The position numbers were made by a program, and so were the translations under genes. This document shows positions 24,842-32,598 of a stretch of DNA of 64,000 nt, piece by piece (positions within the stretch are counted from its first letter, which is position 1; every line of letters begins with the position of its first letter). Source of the DNA: Alloacidobacterium dinghuense (GTDB lineage: Bacteria; Acidobacteriota; Terriglobia; Terriglobales; Acidobacteriaceae). Where the stretch lies: NCBI RefSeq assembly GCF_014274465.1, contig NZ_CP060394.1:1612001-1676000 (forward strand). Direction: 5' to 3'. Below the pieces are notes generated by a model. The model was not told where the DNA came from. It saw only the letters and a list, made by a program, of their open reading frames with translations, and did not search any database.

Positions 24842-26728
24842 ATGGGTTCTATGCGGCCGGGTTCGATGTCGATGAAGGCTGAGCGCAGCGGCGGACACCG
24901 GAGCGCTATTCGCGCGGCGGCGGGTGATCAGCCGAAGAAAAAAACCGATTTCAAGAAGGTGCTTCCGGAAATCTGGAAGCTGGTTCGTCCGCGACGCGGC
25001 CTGCTGCTGTTCGGTCTCTGCCTGATGGCCGTGAATCGCGTGGCTGGACTGGTACTGCCGGCTTCTACCAAGTACCTCATCGACTCGGTTTTGCGCCCGC
25101 ATCACCCTGAAAAGCTGCTTCCTCTCGTCGGTGTCGTCTTTGCGGCAACCGCGATTCAGGCGGCCACATCGTTCTCACTCACACAACTCCTCTCAAAGGC
25201 GGCACAGCGGATGATCGCTGAGCTGCGCAAGCAGGTGCAGCAGCATATCGGGCTGCTTCCGGTCAGTTTCTATGACAGCAACCGCACAGGCAATCTGGTC
25301 TCGCGCATCATGACGGATGTGGAAGGCGTCCGGAACCTGATTGGAACGGGGCTGGTCGACTTTCTGGGCGGCATTATGACGGCGATTCTGGCGTTTGGTC
25401 TGCTGATGCATACGAGCCGCAAGATCACGCTGATCGTGTTCGCTATCATCAGCTTTTTCGTTCTCATACTGCGGCGGGCCTTCAAGACGATTCGTCCCAT
25501 CTTCCGCGAGCGTGGCAAGATCAATGCGGAAGTGACGGGGCGGCTGACTGAATCGCTTGGCGGTGTGCGGGTGGTGAAGGGCTACCATGCCGAATCGCGC
25601 GAGGCCGGGGTTTTTGCCCAGGGAGTGCAGCGGCTGCTCGACAATGTGATGCGCTCGCTGACGGCTACGAGCGCCATGTCGTTTATGGCGACGACTGTCA
25701 TGGGGATCGTGGGCGCCATCGTGATGCTGCTGGGCGGGCGCGAGGTGCTGGCGCAGCGGATAACGCTTGGCGACTACTTCCAGTTCAACATGTTTCTCGC
25801 CTTCATGATCGCTCCGGTCTTTCAAATCGTGAACGTTGGCACGCAACTCACGGAGGCAGTTGCCGGGATGGATCGAACGGTCGAGATCCTGAACGAGATG
25901 GATGAGTTCAGCGACCCTCACCGCACGGAAACACTCGCTGAAATCAACGGTGACGTTGCGTTCGACGACGTCCGCTTCAGCTATGAGAAGGACAAGCCGG
26001 TGCTGCATGGCATCTCGTTTGAGGCACGGCCGGGCACGGTAACGGCTCTGGTTGGGTCGTCGGGTTCGGGGAAGTCGACGATCATCAGCCTGGTTTGCGG
26101 CTTCCATAACCCGGATTCAGGGCGGGTGCTGGTAGACGGTATTGATCTTTCGACGGTCAAGCTGGACTACTATCGCAGCCAGCTTGGCGTGGTGCTGCAG
26201 GAGTCGTTTCTTTTCGACGGGACCATTCGGGAGAATGTGGTGTTCTCGTATCCGGACGCGACCGAGCGGCAGTTTCTTGAAGCTTGCCGCATCGCCCGCG
26301 TCGACGAGTTTGCCGAGCGTTTTCCCGATGGCTACGACACGATCATCGGCGAGCGCGGTGTGAAGCTTTCAGGCGGGCAGCGCCAGCGGCTTTCGATTGC
26401 GCGCGCGATTCTTGCCGACCCGCGGATTCTGATTCTGGACGAGGCGACCTCGTCGCTCGATTCAGAGTCCGAGCAGATGATTCAGCACGGGCTGAGCTAC
26501 CTGATGCAGGGGCGCACTACCTTTGTGATTGCGCACCGCCTGTCGACCATTCGCCGTGCCGACCAGATTCTGGTCGTCGAGGGCGGTTCAATTATCGAGC
26601 GTGGAACGCATGAGAGCCTGTATGCCCTTGGCGGGCGGTACTACGATCTCTACACGCGGCAACATGGGCTGGAGGCGAATCTGTTTCTTGCTCCAGGCGA
26701 GGGCGATACGGTCGAGGAGACTACCTGA
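24842..26728 (+). CDS. MsbA-type ABC exporter, fused permease and ATPase
   Basis: 628 residues, a half-transporter expected to dimerise. A basic N-terminal tail (1-45) precedes six membrane helices (about 55-330, from GLLLFGLCLMAVNRVAGLVL). The nucleotide-binding domain has Walker A VGSSGSGKSTI, Q-loop VVLQESFLFDGTIRENV, signature LSGGQRQRLSIARAIL, Walker B ILILDEATSSLDS and H-loop IAHRLSTIRRADQI. The class exports lipids, lipid A precursors or drugs; the substrate is unknown. An internal ATG at 24869 could also start it. It is followed by a repeat-rich gap. Confidence 0.9.
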   Translation: MGSMRPGSMSMKAERSGGHRSAIRAAAGDQPKKKTDFKKVLPEIWKLVRPRRGLLLFGLCLMAVNRVAGLVLPASTKYLIDSVLRPHHPEKLLPLVGVVFAATAIQAATSFSLTQLLSKAAQRMIAELRKQVQQHIGLLPVSFYDSNRTGNLVSRIMTDVEGVRNLIGTGLVDFLGGIMTAILAFGLLMHTSRKITLIVFAIISFFVLILRRAFKTIRPIFRERGKINAEVTGRLTESLGGVRVVKGYHAESREAGVFAQGVQRLLDNVMRSLTATSAMSFMATTVMGIVGAIVMLLGGREVLAQRITLGDYFQFNMFLAFMIAPVFQIVNVGTQLTEAVAGMDRTVEILNEMDEFSDPHRTETLAEINGDVAFDDVRFSYEKDKPVLHGISFEARPGTVTALVGSSGSGKSTIISLVCGFHNPDSGRVLVDGIDLSTVKLDYYRSQLGVVLQESFLFDGTIRENVVFSYPDATERQFLEACRIARVDEFAERFPDGYDTIIGERGVKLSGGQRQRLSIARAILADPRILILDEATSSLDSESEQMIQHGLSYLMQGRTTFVIAHRLSTIRRADQILVVEGGSIIERGTHESLYALGGRYYDLYTRQHGLEANLFLAPGEGDTVEETT

Positions 26729-26969
26729 AAACCCTCCCCCCATATTTTTGCTATATTCCTGATCCGAAGCGAGTTATGGGAGAATCTACTTGAGGTTTCA
26801 CCTGTAAATTATTGAAAATACGTAGCGCCCGCGTAAATTATTGATTCTGCTTGGGTTGATCTTTTCCACGTTGCCGACTGGATAAATTCTCCCCTTATCT
26901 CTATTGTAAAGAATTGTGCGAATAAACACGCCAAATTGCGCTTGCGTTAAGTGATTGATCTAGTGCGAC
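26729..26969. repeat. Intergenic region with diverged copies of the ATTGAAAA element
   Basis: It begins with a C-tract (CCCTCCCCCCATATTTTTGC from about 26733), comparable with the reverse complement of the element at about 16570-16608. It then holds GTAAATTATTGAAAATA (26804-26820), GTAAATTATTGATTCTG (26833-26849) and GTTAAGTGATTGATC (26946-26960). No gene is seen. The AT-rich character differs from the flanking genes. Confidence 0.5.
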
Positions 26970-26996
26970 TTGCAAATTTTCTTTCAGGAAGTGGGC

Positions 26997-27479
26997 TTGA
27001 CAAGATTTATCGGCCTGTCGTTTAGCGGCCCATCGAGGCACACCGCAATTCCAGGGATTGTCTTTCTCGCGATCATCTTCTGGTTGAGTTGCGTGGCGGT
27101 GATTACCTGGATTTACGGCCCGGGCAAGCCTCCACAAGCCTACCTTGCCGCACCGATTGAAATGGCGTGTGCGATCACATTGATTGCACTTCCTACGTGG
27201 ATTCGCCCCATGTTTTTTCCGGAGCCAGGACGACGCTGGAACCCGTTGGCGATCGCAATTGCAATGCAATCCTTTGTACTGCTTGAACTGTATGCGGTAG
27301 CGATTTACTGGGCTGGAGCGGATTCACCTGTTGTAACGGTTTTCGGTTTCTCAGCGACGCGGATATTCAGAGAGGATTCCTGGGCAGTCTTTCCATTGAT
27401 ATGTGTTCCAATCATGTCCTGTATTTCCGGCATTTTTTGTGCGACTGCCAGTTGGATGATGACCAGGCTTCTGAGATGA
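26997..27479 (+). CDS. Membrane protein of unknown function
   Basis: About 160 residues with roughly four hydrophobic segments (AIPGIVFLAIIFWLSCVAVI, IEMACAITLIALPTWI, IAIAMQSFVLLELYAVAIYWA, and a last one from WAVFPLICVPIMSCI onward). No family is recognised. The start is uncertain because no ATG is available. TTG at 26997 is preferred because AGGAAG lies 5 bp upstream; a TTG at 26970 would add nine residues. It stands alone between the exporter gene and the decarboxylase. Confidence 0.55.
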   Translation: MTRFIGLSFSGPSRHTAIPGIVFLAIIFWLSCVAVITWIYGPGKPPQAYLAAPIEMACAITLIALPTWIRPMFFPEPGRRWNPLAIAIAMQSFVLLELYAVAIYWAGADSPVVTVFGFSATRIFREDSWAVFPLICVPIMSCISGIFCATASWMMTRLLR

Positions 27480-27638
27480 GCAGGTCCTGCCCCTTCATTC
27501 CATTTCAGGGTCAGGATGACAATCTTAGCGGGCGATCCAAAACAAAATTTAACGTGCTGTTCAAGAAGCTGGAGAATCCCTGCGCCGCTTGAGCGCATAG
27601 AGTAGGAAAGTAGGAAAACGAGGTTGAGATATAGATAC

Positions 27639-30011
27639 ATGGAAGAAGGCCGGTGGGTTCTGCTCATCGCGAGTGAAGCAGGCGGGACCGATTCTGTCTC
27701 TGACCGCGCCATGGAGCGGTTGGTGGAGGCGATCGAAAAAGAAGGCTTTCGCGTGGTGCGAACCGCTACACCCGAGGACGGGCTGGCGCTGGTGAATTCC
27801 GACCCGTCGCAGAGCGCCGTGTTGCTGGACTGGGATCTTCCGGAGAACAAAGAATTTGACGAGCGCTCGGCGTTGCGCATCATCCGCGCAGTGCGTCGCC
27901 GCAACAAGAAGCTGCCGATTTTCCTGATTGCCGACCGCACGCTGGTGAGCGAGCTGCCGCTCGAAGTGGTGAAGCAGGTGCACGAGTACATTCACCTGTT
28001 CGGCGATACTCCGGCGTTTATTGCCAACCGCGTGGACTTTGCCGTGGAGCGGTACGAGGAGCAGCTTCTGCCGCCGTACTTCCGCGAGTTGGTGAAGTAC
28101 ACGGACCAGGGCGCGTATTCGTGGGATGCGCCGGGACACATGGGCGGCGTGGCCTTCCTGAAGCATCCGGTGGGGATGGCCTTTCACAAGTTTTTTGGCG
28201 AGAACCTGCTGCGGTCCGATCTGGGCATTTCAACGGCGCAGCTTGGCTCGTGGCTCGACCACATCGGGCCTCCGGCGGAGTCGGAGCGGAATGCGGCGCG
28301 CATCTTTGGCGCGGACTGGACCTTCTATGTGCTGAATGGATCGTCGACTTCGAACCAGATTGTTGGGCAGGGCGTGATTGCGCACGATGAGATGGTGCTG
28401 GCCGATCTGAATTGTCACAAGTCCATTTGCCACTCGTTGACTGCGACCGGCGCGCGGCCGGTGTACTTCAAGCCGACGCGCAATGGCTTCGGCATGATTG
28501 GATTGGTGCCGCTGGCGCGTTTTCGTCCGGAGAATATCCAGGCGATGATCGATAAGAGCCCGTTTGCGCAAGGCGCGGTTTCGAAGAGCCCGAGCTATGC
28601 GGTAGTGACCAATTCCACGTATGACGGGTTCTGTTATCACGTAAATTCTGTAGTGGAGCAGCTGGCGAAGAGCACGCCGCGCGTGCATTTTGACGAGGCG
28701 TGGTATGCGTATGCGAAGTTCCATCCGCTTTACCGCGGGCGCTTTGCCATGGATGTGCCGGATGAGATGCCGGAGCGTCCGTTGCTGTTTGCCACGCAGT
28801 CGACGCACAAGATGCTGCCCGCGTTTTCGATGGCTTCGATGATTCACGTGAAGCTGAGCCCGAGGGCTCCTCTCGAATTCGACCAATTCAACGAGTCGTT
28901 TATGATGCGCGGCACGACGTCGCCGTTCTATCCGATGATTGCCTCGATTGATGTGGCGACGGCGATGATGGACGAGCCTGCGGGATCGACGCTGATGACG
29001 GAGACGATTCAGGATGCGATCACGTTCCGCAAGGCGATGGCCTCGGTGGCGCACCGCCTGAAAGCGGAAGAGGGTGGCGGCTGGTTCTTTGGCATGTTCC
29101 AGCCGGATTATGTGAAGGATGCGGCGAACGGGGAGACCTTCCGCTTTGAAGACGCTCCGGACAGTCTGCTGTCGCAGTCTTCGCAGTGCTGGACGCTGAA
29201 GGAGGGCGAGACGTGGCACGGCTATCGCGACGAAGATATTGCCGACGATTACGTGCTGCTGGACCCGACGAAGGTCACGATCCTGACTCCGGGGATCGAC
29301 GCACAGGGGAATATGAGCGACTGGGGCATTCCCGCGACGATTCTGACGGCGTTTCTGGATTCGCGGCGCGTGGAGATTGCGCGTACCGGCGATTACACGA
29401 TCCTGACGCTTTTCTCAGTCGGCACCAGTAAAGGCAAGTGGGGAAGCCTGCTGGAGACGCTCTTTGAGTTTCGCCGGCTGTACGACCAGGAGGGAGCGCT
29501 GAGCGATGCGCTGCCACAGCTGGTGGCGAAGTATCCAGAGCGCTACGGCACGATGGACCTGAAACAGCTGAGCGACGAGATGCACGCGATGATGAAGGAG
29601 ATGAACCTGCCGGGGCTGCTACACGAGGCGTTTGACGTGGAGTCGAATCCGGTGATGACGCCGGCGGCGGCTTACCAGAAGCTGATTCGAGAAGGCACGG
29701 AGAAGGTGAAGCTGACGGAGATGGCGGGGCGCATTCCGGCGGTGATGCTGGTGCCGTATCCGCCGGGGATTCCGATCAGCATGCCGGGCGAAAGGCTGGG
29801 CGATGCGAACAGTCCGGTGATCCGGTTTCTACTGGCGCAGGAAGAATTCAGCAAGAAGTTTCCGGGCTTCGAGCGCGAGGTGCATGGCATCGAAGTCGAT
29901 CCGGAAGGGAACTTCTGGATGCGGGGCATTATTGAGACGCCGGGAAAGCGCGCTAACGGCAAGAAGCCGAGGACGCATCCTTCATCGAGGGCTGCGAAGA
30001 AGACGCTGTAA
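27639..30011 (+). CDS. Orn/Lys/Arg decarboxylase (PLP-dependent, likely arginine or lysine)
   Basis: About 790 residues, the long form of fold-I basic amino-acid decarboxylases. The N-terminal wing resembles a response-regulator receiver fold (SAVLLDWDLPENKEF, PIFLIADRTLVSELP, near 60-110). The PLP core includes DAPGHMGGVAFLKHPVG, VLNGSSTSNQIVGQG, ADLNCHKSICHSL, VHFDEAWYAYAKFHP, and the Schiff-base lysine in FATQSTHKMLPAFSMAS. The C-terminal domain contains PYPPGIPISMPGE. It releases CO2 from a basic amino acid to give a diamine (agmatine, cadaverine or putrescine), used in acid resistance or polyamine synthesis. ATG at 27639 is preferred over the in-frame TTG at 27624. A terminator follows. 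Confidence 0.9.
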   Translation: MEEGRWVLLIASEAGGTDSVSDRAMERLVEAIEKEGFRVVRTATPEDGLALVNSDPSQSAVLLDWDLPENKEFDERSALRIIRAVRRRNKKLPIFLIADRTLVSELPLEVVKQVHEYIHLFGDTPAFIANRVDFAVERYEEQLLPPYFRELVKYTDQGAYSWDAPGHMGGVAFLKHPVGMAFHKFFGENLLRSDLGISTAQLGSWLDHIGPPAESERNAARIFGADWTFYVLNGSSTSNQIVGQGVIAHDEMVLADLNCHKSICHSLTATGARPVYFKPTRNGFGMIGLVPLARFRPENIQAMIDKSPFAQGAVSKSPSYAVVTNSTYDGFCYHVNSVVEQLAKSTPRVHFDEAWYAYAKFHPLYRGRFAMDVPDEMPERPLLFATQSTHKMLPAFSMASMIHVKLSPRAPLEFDQFNESFMMRGTTSPFYPMIASIDVATAMMDEPAGSTLMTETIQDAITFRKAMASVAHRLKAEEGGGWFFGMFQPDYVKDAANGETFRFEDAPDSLLSQSSQCWTLKEGETWHGYRDEDIADDYVLLDPTKVTILTPGIDAQGNMSDWGIPATILTAFLDSRRVEIARTGDYTILTLFSVGTSKGKWGSLLETLFEFRRLYDQEGALSDALPQLVAKYPERYGTMDLKQLSDEMHAMMKEMNLPGLLHEAFDVESNPVMTPAAAYQKLIREGTEKVKLTEMAGRIPAVMLVPYPPGIPISMPGERLGDANSPVIRFLLAQEEFSKKFPGFEREVHGIEVDPEGNFWMRGIIETPGKRANGKKPRTHPSSRAAKKTL

Positions 30012-30036
30012 GCGACGACGACCAAGATTTGTGATG

Positions 30037-30070
30037 AAAGCCTCTTCCACTGGGATGGAAGGGGCTTTTT
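30037..30070 (+). terminator. Rho-independent terminator after the decarboxylase gene
   Basis: A 13-bp stem (AAAGCCTCTTCCA at 30037-30049 with TGGAAGGGGCTTT at 30056-30068, one T-G wobble) closes a 6-nt loop and runs into a T-tract to 30070. It lies 26 bp after the stop codon. Confidence 0.85.
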
Positions 30071-30134
30071 CATGTTTAGAGCCATCCGCGTGTCGGGTAC
30101 AATCGCTGACTGACTTCGAGAGAGGGGACGACAG

Positions 30135-30587
30135 ATGCTTGAGACGCGAAAGGTGCGGCTGAATTATCTTGCGATTCTGGTGTCGGCGCTTGTGTATTTC
30201 GGCATGCAGGCGGTGTGGTTCACCGTGTTCATGAATGAATGGCTGGCGGGAATTGGAAAAACTGCGGAGCAGCTGCACCAGGAGGGAGCGAGCGTGGCGC
30301 TTGCTTACTTGATTGCATTCTTCGCAGACCTGGTGATGGCGGCGGCGATTTCGTGGTTTACGCAGATGACGGGGAAGCAGAATGTCTTTCGCGGCGCGAT
30401 GGTGGCTATCGTCGCGTGGATTGGATTTGTGCTCACAACATGGTCGGCGGAATATGCGTTTGAGGAGAAAGGCCTGCGGATTCTCGCGGTCAACACAGGC
30501 ATTTCTCTAATCGGCATGGTGGTTATGGGTGTGATTCTAGGAGCGTGGAAGGCGAAGTCGACGACAATTCAAGTCGATGCGGTTTAG
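30135..30587 (+). CDS. DUF1761-like membrane protein
   Basis: 150 residues with four membrane helices: LNYLAILVSALVYFGMQAVW, VALAYLIAFFADLVMAAAIS, AMVAIVAWIGFVLTTWSAEY and LAVNTGISLIGMVVMGVILG. The loop WFTVFMNEWLAGIGKT after helix 1 and the helix-2 pattern match DUF1761, a family of small bacterial and eukaryotic membrane proteins of unknown function. A strong GAGAGAGGGGACGACAG region precedes the ATG. Monocistronic between a terminator and the convergent radical SAM gene. Confidence 0.75.
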   Translation: MLETRKVRLNYLAILVSALVYFGMQAVWFTVFMNEWLAGIGKTAEQLHQEGASVALAYLIAFFADLVMAAAISWFTQMTGKQNVFRGAMVAIVAWIGFVLTTWSAEYAFEEKGLRILAVNTGISLIGMVVMGVILGAWKAKSTTIQVDAV

Positions 30588-30708
30588 TCACTCACCTATG
30601 TCTTCTGCACGAAGAGGCCAGAGAAGCATTGGTGGACCGATCCCAAGCACAACTACGCGCCTGTGGCGCTTCGCTCACGATGACAAATCATGTCTACGCG
30701 CTGCGGAG

Positions 30709-32196
30709 TTAGAGGTATTCGCGTTCCTGGCGGCGGATTTCCTTGTAGCGGCTGAAGGCTTTTCTGTCGCTTTCAAGGCCCAGCACGTTGCGCCAGGTGC
30801 TGCCGCGATAGGTGTGCTTCATCATTTTTCGGCCGTTGCGGAGGACGAACCACGGGTCGTGGACGATGACGGGAAGGATGTGCTTGGTCTTGATGCCGCG
30901 CTCGCCCTTCCAGCGCAGATATTCGATCTGGTCGGCGGAGAGGTGCTTGGTGCGGACGACAGCGGTGGTGCCGTCGTATTCATGGAGCTGCTCGTTGGCG
31001 ATGAGGCCCTGGTCGCGAAAGTCTTTGGTCATGGGAGTGCGCGGGTAGGGCGTGGGGTGCTGAATGTAAGGCCAGTCGACGTATTTCTTGGCGAACTCCA
31101 TGTTGGCTTCGATGGATTCGAGGGTGTCGTCGGGGCTGCCGACGATGAGGCCGCCGACCACAAACATGTGGTTCTTGTGCAGGTAGTCGATGGCTTTGAG
31201 CGTGGCGTTGCCGACTTTCTTGCCTTTGTCTCTCGCCGTATTTTTCGAAGACGCTTTGAGGAAAGTCAGATCGCTTTCAAGGATGTTTTCGATGCCGAGG
31301 AAGACGTAGCGGAAGCCGGCTTTATGCATGAGCGGGGCAAGGGTTTCGCCGTGGTTGGCGATGGCGGAAGTCATGCCCTGGACGAAGTAGTCGATCTTGT
31401 TGAGGCCGGCCTCGATAATGGCGTTACAGAAGCCCTCAAAGCGGTGGACGTCGAGGGTAATGTTGTCGTCGACGAGGAAGATGGTTTCGGCGCCATGGTC
31501 GCGGGCGTCTCGAATGTCTGCAATGACGCGGTCGAACGAGTAGGTATGGAAGTTGCGGCCACGCATTTCGATGATGGAACAGAAACTGCAATCGAAGGTG
31601 CAGCCGCGCGAGGTCTCGATTACGTCGGCCTGGCGCCCCATGATGGTGTAGCCCGACAGGACGCGCGCCTTGCGGTTGGGCAGGCGGATTTCGTTGTCCT
31701 CAAGGCGATGAATGGCGCGATTCGTATTGTGGACCCAGCGATCGTTTTCCCTGTGCGATAGACCGGCGATGAAGTGGAGCGACGATTTGTTTTCGAGGGC
31801 GCGCAGCAACTCGCGGAAGGTCACTTCGCCTTCGCCGCGCACGATGAAATCGACGGGAAGGGCGGTATAGTCTTCGAAGGCTAGGCTCGGGTCGTATCCT
31901 CCGGCGACGATTTTCGTATCCGGTTTCAGGGTCTTGACGAGGTCGGCTATGCGGGCCGCAGTGCGGCGCTGAAAGGTCATAACAGACATGCCGACGACGT
32001 CAGGCTTGTGTTCTTTGACCAGTCTCGTGACTGTCTCGCGTACCCTGTCCTGGCAGAGAATGAGATCGGCCACGGCCACGTTGTGGTGCGGATCGACATT
32101 GCCGGCGAGGGAGACGAGCGCGCCGTTGGGCATACGGATGGCGACCGTCGGCATGTGTTCGAAGGAGTCCGGCATGGAGAGGAGCAGAATGTTCAT
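30709..32196 (-). CDS. B12-binding domain radical SAM enzyme
   Basis: 495 residues. The N-terminal ~140 residues form a cobalamin-binding Rossmann domain (MNILLLSMPDSF, KPDVVGMSVMTFQRRTA, IVAGGYDPSLAFED, VDFIVRGEGEVTFREL). The radical SAM barrel starts with the 4Fe-4S motif SRGCTFDCSFCS (C-x3-C-x2-C), followed by ETIFLVDDNITLDVHRFEGF and the GGLIVGSPDDTLESI strand. Such enzymes methylate or rearrange unactivated carbons in lipids, hopanoids, antibiotics and tetrapyrroles. Which one cannot be decided here, since no tailored substrate pathway is adjacent. Cytoplasmic; the gene stands alone. Confidence 0.88.
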   Translation of the reverse strand: MNILLLSMPDSFEHMPTVAIRMPNGALVSLAGNVDPHHNVAVADLILCQDRVRETVTRLVKEHKPDVVGMSVMTFQRRTAARIADLVKTLKPDTKIVAGGYDPSLAFEDYTALPVDFIVRGEGEVTFRELLRALENKSSLHFIAGLSHRENDRWVHNTNRAIHRLEDNEIRLPNRKARVLSGYTIMGRQADVIETSRGCTFDCSFCSIIEMRGRNFHTYSFDRVIADIRDARDHGAETIFLVDDNITLDVHRFEGFCNAIIEAGLNKIDYFVQGMTSAIANHGETLAPLMHKAGFRYVFLGIENILESDLTFLKASSKNTARDKGKKVGNATLKAIDYLHKNHMFVVGGLIVGSPDDTLESIEANMEFAKKYVDWPYIQHPTPYPRTPMTKDFRDQGLIANEQLHEYDGTTAVVRTKHLSADQIEYLRWKGERGIKTKHILPVIVHDPWFVLRNGRKMMKHTYRGSTWRNVLGLESDRKAFSRYKEIRRQEREYL

Positions 32197-32598
32197 CTAT
32201 GGCTTGTCTCGAAAATCCCGAGTTTGGTCTGACGACTCTCAACAGTACAGCAAAAACGTGCACCCATTGGTAGCACGATTGAGGTTAGAACTTCAATGGA
32301 ATACGGATCTTGGGCGGTGTGTCAATTTGAGTCTCTACCAGGTTTTTAATTACCGATAACCCCATTTCATGCTCTAGACGCCAATTCAGGACCCTCATTC
32401 GGCGATGCCGTTTCTGGTTTGGCGGCAAGCAGGAGTTAACGAGAAGGGCGTTATTCATTGCTAATAGATTCTGAGTTGTTAGGCCTGCCATGCTGGGCGA
32501 ATACTATGGACTCACGGATTGCAGCTTCTACTCAATCACCATGAGCCTGACGGACCGACAAAACGCAAAGATTGTGCGTAACAGGTGCTGATCCACGA
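32197..32598. other. Divergent intergenic region, about 400 bp, no gene recognised
   Basis: It separates the radical SAM gene (minus strand) from the secreted alpha/alpha-barrel gene (plus strand). A 68-codon frame on the minus strand (32285-32491) has no recognisable family and no good start, so I do not call it. No clear palindrome or repeat was seen. It presumably carries two divergent promoters. Confidence 0.4.

Noticed and set aside
28230-29219. 329-codon minus-strand frame opposite the decarboxylase
   Set aside because: Arginine-rich antisense shadow in GC-rich DNA; the decarboxylase motifs on the other strand are unambiguous.
30577-31761. 394-codon plus-strand frame opposite the radical SAM gene
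   Set aside because: Valine/aspartate-rich antisense shadow of a clearly conserved enzyme; no domain seen.
32285-32491. 68-codon minus-strand frame in the divergent spacer at 32.3 kb
   Set aside because: No ribosome binding site, no recognisable domain and ordinary length for chance in this DNA.
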